Source of the DNA: Malania oleifera
Taxonomy: Eukaryota > Streptophyta > Magnoliopsida > Santalales > Ximeniaceae
NCBI RefSeq assembly: GCF_029873635.1
Contig: NC_080423.1
Coordinates: forward strand, 104,017,773-104,081,772
Length of the DNA stretch: 64,000 nucleotides
Direction of reading: 5' to 3'
A program made the translations under genes and the position numbers. The notes beneath the pieces are model-generated. The model worked only from the letters and a program-made list of their open reading frames with translations. It searched no databases and had not been told where the DNA came from. Shown in pieces: positions 13,001-25,000 of the stretch. Position 1 is the stretch's first letter, and each line of letters opens with the position of its first letter.

Positions 13001-16000
13001 CATCCTTTCTCAGTGTTAGTGATCCAGTCATTATGCTTTAGCCCATATTTAGAAGCAATGACTCTCCACGAGAAGAATTTTAGCCCCGAGCCCCCGAAAT
13101 GGATAGGTTGTTTAACTATCCCCAACTTGCCAAGGTGGTATTTGAGTTCCTTCGCCAAGCTTCACCCAAGGAATCTCCTTTGAATTCCTTCAAGCCTATT
13201 GGCTGCTGAAACCGGTAAGGGCAAGGGACATATAATAGACCTGGAGGTTACTGAAGGTGCTCTTGATTAGTGCGAGTCACCCTCCTTTTGGCAGGAAGTT
13301 CCTTTTACCCTGAAAATTTTTGGAATTCCTCAATAAGTAAATGCACCACATATTGGCCATTAAATCACAAACCCATAAATTTTCTAGGATCTTTCCATCT
13401 GCCAAAAACTCTTAATCTAATTATTACAGCTCTTCCACAGTGCCTGCACTAACCCAATGTTCTTCCTCTAGAATGTTAAAAAGATAATTCCATAATTTTT
13501 GGGTAAAGCACCAATGCAGAAAAAGATGGGCAGCAGTCTCAGTGTTTCACTATTCTGTTTGCACACCCTCTCAGAACCTAACATGCTTAGTAAGAAGTGA
13601 AGGGTTTTACACCAAAAAAATCTCAAAATCCTCTCACCCCAAAAGCAGCCAACCATGGCCATTCAATCACAAACTCTTGCAATTCTATAATCTTTCTGTT
13701 TGCGAAAACCTCGAAATCTAATCAGAAACAGATCTTCCATAGTTCTTGGACTAACTCAACATTCTTCCTTTACAATGTTAAAAAGATAATTCCATAAATT
13801 TTGAGTAAAAAAATAATGCTGAAAAAGGTGGGCAATTGTCTTACTGTTTTGCTTGCGCACCCACTTTTGGAACTGAATGTGCTCTGGAAGAAGAGGACGA
13901 ACATTAGACTGATGATGCAGTTTGTTTGAAATTCCCTCTGCTATTAGAAGTTTTCTTCTAGTGGTAGTTTTGCTTCTAAGGAGCTTCCTTTTTTCCCATC
14001 CTCTTTCAAAGCCCCCAAAAAGTATAGGAAGGAGGATAAAAGTTATAAAAAGGTATAGATCCACTAAAATTCAATTCTTCTATTTTTGTGACCATAGCCA
14101 TCCTTCTCTACCATCACCATTATCTTTGTGGGTTGACACAACCATAGCTTTTCTCGTCTCCATCTTTGGCACCACACTGATGTTCTGAGCTACCATCACT
14201 ATCACCTCTTCACCCAACTTTTCACCTCCTGCAGCATGAGCAATTTTTTTTTTTCATCACACTGTGATTGCCTCTATAAACAACCTCCAGTGTGGAGGTC
14301 AACATTATTATCACTTATTTTTCAGCAGTTACACTGCTATATTTTCTGTCACAACCTCCAATAGGTTGTCATCCTTGCGCAATTGCATTGTTACTGCAAC
14401 TGTCATTTCTATTGCCACCATTGTTCCAGAAAATCACCACCTTCTTCTTGAACTGTCTCAATGCTTTCAGCTCCTTATAACTGTCACCACAACCTGTGCC
14501 TTTAGCACCACCCTTTTAAAAATCTCCACCACATCAAATGTAACTGACTTCAGCTTCAAGAAAGCAAGATCTTCACCGTTTGCCGATATGGCCGTAATTC
14601 GTACCACCATAACCTTCATCAACACAGTGGTGACTCAAAATACTCTGTATACCATGTCATTGCAACATTGTCGTCGCTGTTGTTGCTTCCACAACCTGAT
14701 AGCACAACATTCAGTACCATTTGTACCTTCATCAGAATAGACACTATCATCACAGCCATCTGCAACTACAAGTGATTTGCCGTCATCTCAACACTCATTC
14801 CAATACTAGTTTTAATGTCAAATTCAACCTCGTTATATAAAGGAAATTGAATCTTATCAACCATTTATACCTTGATCGTTATTTAATATTAAGTGAAATC
14901 AAGTTTGTTTTTAAATGAATGCACATGTGTGTGTAGTTGTGTAGATTTCTGGTCTGTGTATTAGATGGTACAACTAGACTCCTTTTTGACTTGACTAAAT
15001 AGTTGTGTATTTAGTATTTGTTTAGGTAAATGGTGGCATGCTATTTTATGTGACTCATTGGTTTATTATTCTCTTTTCTTTTCAAGCTGCATCCTCATTT
15101 ATTTTACACCTATTTTTTTAAATTAAATTCAATGCCTTGTCTTATTCCCCCCCCCAACACGCCCCTTCACCTCCCCTTTGTATTTCTGATTTTTCATTTT
15201 CCTATATTTGTGCTCAACTGATTTATTTAAAACTTTGTTTTTCTAGATGCAATCTGTTGAAATTTTCCCCAAGAAGGCTTTGGATATGCTGAATGAGATT
15301 AGGTAGTCTTTGATGGTCTGAATTCTGAAACATTTCCTTATAGTTTGTATTGGTTTAATTATCCTTATAAAAGCTTTCTTGGTTAATGCATTTTCATTTT
15401 GGAAGTGATCTTTGTGGTGTGCTTACGGGGCTCTTCAAGGAGTTCAACATAGAAAGGTTCCTTGCCATTTTTCTCGAATCCTTGGCTGACTACAGGTCTG
15501 GAAGTGATTATTTAATTCTTCCTGTAGAAATCATTCTTCTTCTGCTTATGGTTCTAAGACAACTTATTATCTGTGCTCCAGTTCTTCTGATGATCGGTGC
15601 CATCGAGTTATGATGTCAATTATAGAGGACGTTCCTGTGAAAGGCTTTATTGATCGCATAGTCTCCAAGCTGCTTTCTTCCTGCATGAGGTTATCACAGA
15701 GGATGGGTGATTCTTCATCGTCAGGACCAGGTACTTGGCTGAGATCTTATGCATCTATTCTTTGTTTGTCCTTTACTAATGTAAAAATTTGGAGTATCAA
15801 TCTCTCTCTCATATAAAGTTTGCTGTTCAGCTGCCTTTTTTTTGCTCATATTTTATTTTGCCAATTAGCTTTATTTTTCTCGTTGTTTGATTCTCAAATT
15901 ACAAGTAGGAATCTGGGCCAAGCAAATTTTGGTTATGATTAATAAGAAGTATCCATCAGAATTGCGTGAGGCTGTTCGCAAGTTCATGGAGGTCTGTTTG

Positions 16001-19000
16001 CTTGTCTCTCTCCATCATTGCCATATCTTCCCTCTCTCTCTTTCCCTCTCTGATTTTAATTTTTAGTCCTCTTTTTTCCCATTTTATTTGTCAGGATGCC
16101 AAAGTGCAGTCGAAGAAAGAGGGGTCTATAATTGAGGTTTTGTGCCGGAGGTTAGATGGGAATTTGGACACTCCATCTGAGATCTCAGATTCAAAAATTT
16201 GGCTTGCATTGGAACATCCAAAGGTTTCTGGCTTATAATATTTATTTTAAATTTTGTACACTTCAACCTCCTTTCTTAAACATAAGCGCAATGCAACACT
16301 TTCTTCACTTTTTTATGTATATAAGCATACCTAGATGCACCGGATTTTAGAGCTTATGCTGTACCATAACCGCTTTGGCCCTTTCCTCTTTGACAAACTA
16401 TAACATCACACATTCTTGTACTCTGAAAACATTGTTATTTGCAAATTTTCCCTAGCGCTTTTTACATTTACGTCCTTTGATTTTACTAGTTGTACATTAC
16501 TAGTTATGATTTTATTACATTATATAGGCTGAAGTTCTTTGATTTTACTAGTTGTTCATTACTAGTTATGATTTTATTACATTATATAGGCTGAAGTCCG
16601 ACGTGTTACACTGTCAAATCTGGCCGCGTATGGAATTTTGGATGACAACATAGCTAATTCACAGGTATTATGGTTGCATTTCTTCATATCTTTATAATAA
16701 ACAATTCTTTCTATGGTGTTTGGGTAGTTTTTTGTCGTCAACATGTTTATTCTGATTTAGAGCAAGTGTTTGTATCTTTGACTTTGGTCTCTGTGTGTTT
16801 TTTAATTTTTACCTTGAAAGGAAAAGTTTAGGTTCTTGATATAGGGATGAAGATGACCTTTTCCTCTGAATTTAAGAGGTTGGAAGAGAAGAATCAATTG
16901 AGAAAAACTATCCAAATTTTTGAATATGCAGAATTTTGATATGTTCATTAGGGTTTGTGGTTTTGAGGCATCTTCTTTTGGGCCATGCTCTTTTCTCTTG
17001 GTCGGTGTGAGAGTTTTTTCAATGGGATTACCTGCGTGAGACCCCTCATGATGACTCTGCTCTCACCGACACCTTTTCTCATGCCGACTGCCTCCCTCGT
17101 CTTCGTCCTTCTTTCTTGGCCACGGTGAACCTTCCATCGCACCCTAAATCATCCCCTTGATGCCTTTTTAATATATATTTTCTTTGCTGATAAAAAGAAG
17201 TGGGTGGTGAGAGGACTGTTGCTAGTTGTATAGACAGGTTTTGTTTTGTAGTGACTGGGATACTGAGTTTTTTTTTTTTCTCTTGAAACTGTTTTATCGA
17301 CTGTCTAGATTTGTGTTCGATCATTTTCCTGTTTTGTTGGAATCTAGCAAGGATAATTTGGATCCATCTCCTTTTTGGTTAGAAAATATGGCTTGATCAT
17401 TACTCCTTTCCTCTTTGGTTAGGGATTCTTGGAGTGAGGATTTGGAGAGGGGTTGGGAAGGGTTTAGGATCATGGGAAACTTAAGCATCTTTAAGGGACT
17501 TTGAAAAAGTGTAATGAGGATGTCCTTGGGGATATTAGGATTAAGGAGGCTAGAATAGGAAAGAGGACTGTGTATGTGTTGGAGGATATGATTTTTAAAG
17601 AAGCAAGGAGTTGGAGGCATGACTAAATTTAAATGGGCGAGCGTTGGCTAATGGGAGGATGAGAAAGAACCTGATTAGGGTATTGGAATTGGGAGGGGCA
17701 AGGTTCTTTCTCATGCAAATGAGATGACAGATTTTTTCTCAAATCTCTACCCTGAGTTGGATACTTACAGGCCAGGGTTTAGATTGTAACTGCATTTCTA
17801 GAGATGTGGTAGTTTGGATAGAAAGACTTTTTGATAAGGAGGAAGTAAGGGTAATTGTGTTTGGGATGGAGAGAGATAAGGTCCAGGTCCAGATGGGTTT
17901 AATATGGATTTTTTTTTTTCAAGATTGTTGGGATGTAATTAGGGTAGCCTTGTTGGAGGTCTTTTCGCTACTTTTGGGAGCATGAATTTTGAGCTTTGGA
18001 TTTGGATTTGTATAGATTTGGACACAATTCAATATAATTTTGTATGAAATTTTATCCAACTACACACAAATCCCAATCCAAGACCTATTCCAAACATAGG
18101 GTTAGGGGGCATTTGATTTGAATGACCTTTGAATGGAGGCTATATTTGAGATTCAGTGAACCGGTTAGGCATCAAAGCGTTTGGTGGCAACTCTGAATTT
18201 TCTTAAAATTCCTCTGATAAAACCAACATGGAAACACATCTAATTTGGATTCAGAGGTCTTTTTTCTAATTTAATCCTTTATAAAAATGAAAATGACAAA
18301 AAAGTCAATACCCAAGTGATTAAAATTAAAACAATAAAGTTTATTTTTGTACAACAATAAATTATATTTTTATTTATAATTAATAATAAATATATTGCAA
18401 AAAAAATATTATTTATATTAAATTAAAGGCTTTAACTTTTGCAGTTGCTTATTAATTTAATCAAATATCTATGCTCCTAATTATTAAGAAGGTTAAAATT
18501 GAAAAACAACACATATTTAGATATTAGATACAAAATAGTTAAGATAATTGTGATTTTTGATTTAGTGACCTGTTCATGTTCAATTCAGAACTGGTTCACA
18601 AAATCAGATTTCAATCCAGTGTTCAACACTTTTAACACTTAATTTTACCAAACACACCCTTAGTGAATCTTGAGTGGAATATAAAGCAAGAGTATTAATT
18701 CCAATTTAGTCACTTTGGTTCCTAAGTGGGGTAGATCTAGAGATTGCTGATGTTAGACCTATTAGTTTAATGACTTGAGTGTATAAGGTTATTGCTGAAG
18801 CGCTAGCTAATAGGTTGAGTGCAGTGTTACATGATGTTATTTCTTTTGCTTCAAAGTGCATATGTGGGGTGTTGGCAGATTGTGGATGCTATTTTGGTTA
18901 CTTGGTAGTTTTTGTTTTTTTTTTTTGGGGGGGGGGGGGGTCGTAGGAGGAATTTGTAGGGGCTTATTTTTAAATTGGATTTTGGAAAAGCTTTGTGTAT

Positions 19001-22000
19001 GTTGAAATTTTTTGGATAAGATGTTTGCTAAAAAGGGGTTTGGGGAGAGGTGGTGGTCTTGGAGAAATTATACAGGGGACCTCCCCCTCCACATGTCCGT
19101 GTGCCTATTTCCTTAATTATACACTTACTGAAAATGGGTCTCTCTTTCATATTAATGAATGTAAGATTAATTTGTCACTTGTTTAACATTAAAGAAATGG
19201 GCACACGGACAAGTGGAGTGGGGAGGTCCCCTGTATAATTTCTCGTGGTCTTGGGAGATGCTTCTCTAATGTTTTCTCTCGTGTCATGGTTTAGAGCATC
19301 AGTGGGCATTAGAGAAGGGGATATGCTATGTCATTTCTTGTTTGTGCTAGTGGTTGATGCCTCGAGTAGAATGATGGATAGGGTGGTTGATACTTGATAA
19401 GGTCCTGTGAAAGGGCTGGAAGTGGCTAGAGACTCAGAGAGGGGCATCTCACCTTCAGTTTGCTGATGATACTATGTTTTTCTCAGTGATCGTAGAGATT
19501 CTTTCTGAACGTGCTGGTTCTCCTTCAAATCTTATTTGGAGAAGAGTGGTATTGCCTCTATTCATTTGGGCTATAGTAGACCTATGAAATTGGCCCAGCC
19601 GCCCAGTTATCGGGTTGAGTTATTGTAGGCTGGCCCTTGTCTTAGTTAGAGGGGTCTTGTTGGGTGGCAATCCTAAGTCAGTGGGTTTTTGGGATTTAGT
19701 GGTGGAGAGGGTGTCTAAGCATTCAGATGGGTGGAAATGTGCGCTATTTTCTCTATGGGGCCGCATTACTCTAATTCAAGCTTGTTTTGCTGGTACCTTT
19801 TTTATTGTTCGTCAATTTTTAGGATTGCCTGTGGGGACAGCTGCTAATCTTGAGAAATTTTGAGAGACTTCTTTTGGAATGTGGTTGGGGAGAAGATGGA
19901 TTGCTTGGTTAATTGGGTGATTGTATGTGGGTCTAAGCGGGACATGGGTTTGGTACTCAGGAAGTTGGGTCTAAAAGCACTGCCCTTATGCCTAAATTGT
20001 TATACTGGTTTCCCTTAAGAGTAATATTTTCTTTGGTAGTAAATTTAGCTTGCATATGAAAGGGTTGGGTGCTAATTTGGGAATTTGATGTTCTTTAGAA
20101 AGCCCGTGGAGTAGTATTTCTCTGGTTCGCCCTGTCTTCATTCCTGATACTAAATTTCTATTTGGTAATGGACTAATGGTTCTCTAAATTGTTTCTGGGA
20201 AGATGTTTGTGTGGGTAAATACTGCATTGTTCATATCCTTCCTCGTCTTTATCATTTGTCTTCATGTCATTGATAATTCTATTTCCTCCCTTTTGATATC
20301 TGATTGTCAATCTTCTTCTTGGGATTTCCATTTTTGCAGAACTCTCAATGTTAAGGAAGTGGAGGAGCTTTTTGTTAATTTTTGATAACAGGAGAAGATA
20401 TATTAGATAAATATAAGGGGCAAAGTGTAGGGACAGGGAGTTCATGAGAAAAAGAAAAGGGGAAAAAGAAAAAAAGGGAGGTGAGGAATGCTCACAAAAT
20501 GAAACTAAACAATTTTAGATATGGAATCCCCTTTTCAAACCCTTTTCGTCATATTTTACTGAGCTCTTCAAATTTGCTAATTCTGTTTGTTTCTTCATCT
20601 TTCGACTTTTACCACCATCCATATGCACTTCATTTCCTTCAACGTTCCTCAATTTTAAATCCATTATATCCAAAAGATTTTGAGCTTCTAAATCCTTCAT
20701 AGGAATCTCCACTACATATGTAGGCAGAATTCCATCCCTGCGATGTCAGTTGTTCACCAACCCATCATTATAAAAAATAGAAACTCTCTCCAAACCCCCC
20801 AGTGGGGTAGGATGAACATACGACAAATCATCTTCTATTTCATCGCAGGAATCAGGAATGTACCCATGTTGTTCTCGAATCCTGTCCAATAACAAACCCC
20901 ACCACAATCAAACTCACTAATATCATCACTCTCTGAATCTGATAATCCCCCCATTTCTTTACCATTTTCCCTTATACTAATCTCATTACTACATCCAGCC
21001 TTTTTCTTAGCATTTGAGTCTTCCACAATACTAAACTCTCCTTTAGAATTTCTTAATAGCTTTGGCACTTACTCACCTGAAATTTCATTCTTTTCTTCAA
21101 AAACCTTCTTCATTTCAGCACCCATACAAGCACCCTTATACGAGCATAAACCTTATTACGATCAAATCTATCGGCATTAAGAAGACGATCAACAGATTTC
21201 TCCCCAAACCCAGCTTTTTTTTTTTTATTCTTTTCCACACTGCCTTCAAATACATCATCAAAACTTGATTCTATTTTAACATCATCTTGTTTCAAAACTA
21301 AGCTGCTAGAATTCTTAATTTGTTGATCATTCCGACTCAGATTTTGGAATCTGGATGCTGGATTCGGTTTCCAATATCATTATTTTTAGAGTTTTCCTCC
21401 CCTATACTCATTTTCTGGTATTCAGGGGCAAAATTTTTGACCTGCCCTTTACTCGGAACCAATAAGGAAGTACTTGAGTTGCCACTGCCGCGTGCTTGGG
21501 CCTGAATACCATCTTGACCCTTCTGCTGGAAGGTCATTTTGAAGAGAACTTTTCTTTGGATCCAGAGTCAGACTTTCCAATACCTTGGGCCTGTTCAAAT
21601 AACTGGCCCAATTTAGTTAAAACAGAAAAGCCTCCTTTTTCAATAACTTGGGCCGGGTCTGAAACGAGTAACATACAGACCAGACCAATTCTTTTCGCAG
21701 CCTCCTCCCTGAAAGCCGCCTATGAGATGTTTGTAATGCCATCTGAAACCCTAGAATCCTTCATGCTCGGGTTGGGCAATTCAAAACAATTTGCATGGCC
21801 CCAATATCTTTCAGATGCAGCACATCTCCACATTGGCAGCACAGTTCTTTCCTGGCCAACACACCCTGATTTCCAGGATAAACTTCACGACTGTGACCCT
21901 CTCCTTCCCTATGTTTGCTTTCCAGCACTTCCTGACTCCACAACGTTTGGCATGAAGAACTGTCTGCACTAACACCTTTCAAATCCTCATGAAAAACCTT

Positions 22001-25000
22001 TGCCATCTCGCAAAAATCTCTTGTGTAGCTTTGCCACTGAACACTTCAGCACTTCCTCGATTAAACACTGAAAAATTCTTTTCCTTCTACCCCAGCCCTA
22101 ATTCCAAATAATTTCCCACCTTTGTCCACCTTTTTGACATCCAATACTTTGTGAATCCCAATCAGAAACTATAAAAGCCCCTTTGCATTTGACTGAAAGA
22201 AGACAAACCATCAGCAAACCAGACCACAGCAGAAAACCTATCCCACCTGTTTTGAGAGACGTTAGTCTTGACCACAAGCAAAGAACGATTCTCCCCATCT
22301 ATGTCTAATCACAGATCGAAGGATTTACCTTCATTCTGAACCGATTGATTATCAGTATAACCAACCACAAAAAAATGCATATGATCGAACATGCGAAGGG
22401 GAAATAGGAATTGTATGGCAAGAGGGATAGAGAGAGAGGGTAGAAGGAGAGAGCAGGACATTTTTTTCCTTTTTTATTATCCCACTTTTTTCTTTGTTAA
22501 TTGTTGTTGGTTGCTCTTTGTCCTTAGATATATTGGGGGTTTATTCTTGTGAATCCCTGTTTTATCATTTGACTAGTCCTAATAGGATCTTTTCACTCCA
22601 TAAAAGTATTCGTAAGGCCAAAGTTCCTTGAAATTATGGATTTTATTTGGTGTGCTATTCTTAAATGGAGTTAACATTTAACACCAATGGTCTATTGTGG
22701 AATAGGTGGCATTTGATGGCAGTTTCTCCTAATGTGTTTTCATTATGTTCTGATAGTTCAAATATAGCTTCTCTGTTTTTGCATTGCTGCTTGGAATATT
22801 TGGAATAAGCTTTTTGGTTTACTGGGATAGCATTTGCTTTGATTGAATCAGTGGAGGATTTGTTGGTCACTTCTTTTTCTGATTTTGGTAAAAGCAATGA
22901 TGCATATGTTTTGTGGAGATGTGGCGATTTTCACAGTGCTGTGGGGATTATAGTTGGAAGAAAATGCACGAGTATATGTTTCTTTTGAGTTTTGATAGAA
23001 TAGGAACTTTATTGAATAGCATAAGAAGAAGACTGAGAAATGGAGAAGCAGAAAAAAACAACATCAAGTTAATAAAATGTTCCAGCTTCTGACAACATCT
23101 TGAAAACAGCAAGCCTTGAAACAGCCTGCAACTATAGTCCCAAAGAGAAGCCATGTATCAGATCCTGTCTGAAATATATAGTCCACTGATAATCTCTTCC
23201 CACTTCCCAGTAAAAATGTAGCATTTATTTCCAACCAAATACCCCGCAACATAGCCCCAAAAGCACATCTCCACGGCCTTTTAGCATCCTTAACTTTTCC
23301 CACGACCAGCCAAAGAAATAGATTGAAGAGCCTCTGCTGAATTTGGACTAACCCATGATTCTCCAAATACCTCAAAGAGAGAATTCCACAAATTCCAAGC
23401 TAAAGAACAATGAATAAACAAGTGAGACACACACTTTGAACTATTATCACACATAACACCCAGGTTTGGTGACAAGGCTTTAGAAAGTCTCCTCTGTAGC
23501 AGGTTGTTGGTGTTAACTCCATTAAGGACCACCAGCCCAAACAAAATACTTAATTCTAGAACAAACTTTAACCTCTGAAACTCCCTGATGGAGAGGAAAA
23601 ATTGAATTAGCCTTAGTTAGAGGAAAATAAAGATTTACAATAAGGAATTGAATGAGGTTATCAACCTTGGAGAGATCTCTTAGAGACAAAAATCTAGAGC
23701 CTCATGGCTTAGGGAGGGTGATCAGAATACTAGATTCCTTCACCGTACAGCGAATGCTCACTTCAGGCCTAACACCTTATCCAACATTGAAACTGGGGAA
23801 AACATTTTGATAGGGGAAGAGGAAATGAAAATGAGCATTGGTAATTTTTATAAAGTTCTCTATTATGAAATTGAAGCCTGGAGACTAGTCATGTATGGAA
23901 TCAATTTTAGATCTACTAGCTCTTATACTGCAGAGTGGCTAGAGAGACCCTTTGAAGAAGCAGAAATCCTTCAAGTGGTTAAATATTGCAATGGGGACAA
24001 AACGCTTGGCTCGGATGGTTGCTCTTTGGCTTTCTTTTTGACAAATTGGGGCTTTTTCAAGCATGACATTCTCTGCAGTCAATACCTTTGGGGAGCTTTG
24101 CAGATAAAGCATATTTGTGAGTAGTAATAGTGCAACCTTTGTAACCTTGATTCCAAAGAAAGTTAGGATGGCAAATGTCAAGGATTTTTGCCTAATGAGC
24201 CTGGTGGGAAGCATCTATAAGATCCCTGCTGAAGTCCTACCCATGAGGATCAAAAGTGCCATTCTTTGGGCAGCACTGGCTTGCTTTTGTGGCTGGTAGA
24301 CAGTTCATGAATGCTACCCATATTGCTAATGAAGTTGTGGATTCCTATTGGGTGATGTGCAAACTAGACATGGAGAAAGCCTTTGACCAGGCCAATTGGA
24401 ACTTTCTTCAAAATCTTCTCAGGAGAATGGGCTTTCGGGAGCTTTTGTGTGATTGGATTACACAATGGATCAAAACTTCAACCTTTTCAGTGCTCATAAA
24501 TGGCTGTCCTTCTGATTTCTTTCACTCCTTAGAGGCTTGAGACAACGGGATCCCCCTTTCTTCCTTCTTGTTTATCTTGTTGATGGAGGTGTTGAGCCTT
24601 ATGTTGAAGAAAGCTACTGAAGGAGGGCTTCTTAAAGGTCTTAGAGTGGCTAAGAATGGAAGTTCATGGAAGGTCCACATCTTCTCTTCATGGATGATAC
24701 CATCATTTTTTGCGAAGGTGACCCTTTCCGCATCCTCAAACTTTGGTGCAATTTGGTAGTGTTTGAGGCTGTCTCGGGCTTGAAATTGAATCTTGGAGAA
24801 AGTGAGCTTATTTTGATTGGTGATAGAATGGAGGATCCTTTCCTTGGCGGTCTATTGGGTAGTAAGATGGGAACATTACCCATTAATTACCTTGGTCTCC
24901 CTTCAAGCTAATTTCAAAGATAGAGGAATGCGGGAACCGATTGTTGAGAAGTTTGAAAAAAGATTGGTAGGTTGGAATAGGAACTTCTTGTCAAAAGGTG

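Larger units (their letters stand above)
11831..15246 (+). other. HEATR1 intron with - strand LINE fragments
   Basis: A 3.4-kb intron. LINE fragments on the - strand fill about 11940-14070, then a stretch rich in CAC/ATC triplets (14070-14800), then AT-rich sequence with a C9 run at 15147-15155. No other gene is recognised. Confidence 0.7.
17330..20398 (+). mobile_element. L1-type LINE ORF2, + strand, first part
   Basis: Broken frames follow ORF2 order: [13 protein letters not shown] (17885), [10 protein letters not shown] and [20 protein letters not shown] (18740-18845), GFGERWWSW (19035), [20 protein letters not shown] (19320), ISPSVC/YYVFLSD (19450), a linker with [20 protein letters not shown] (19710), and [12 protein letters not shown] (19870). 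Two MITEs interrupt it (18105-18659 and 19062-19244). Its continuation appears at 22480-22985, after a - strand LINE inserted at about 20400. A T12-G14 run lies at 18915-18940. Confidence 0.75.

Noticed and set aside
14264-14740. 158-codon open frame rich in Ser/Thr/Ile
   Set aside because: Composition follows the CAC/ATC-rich DNA, there is no domain, and it lies inside a HEATR1 intron.
21496-21972. 158-codon + strand open frame
   Set aside because: It is antisense to the - strand LINE ORF1 region, whose zinc-knuckle-like reading explains the sequence better.
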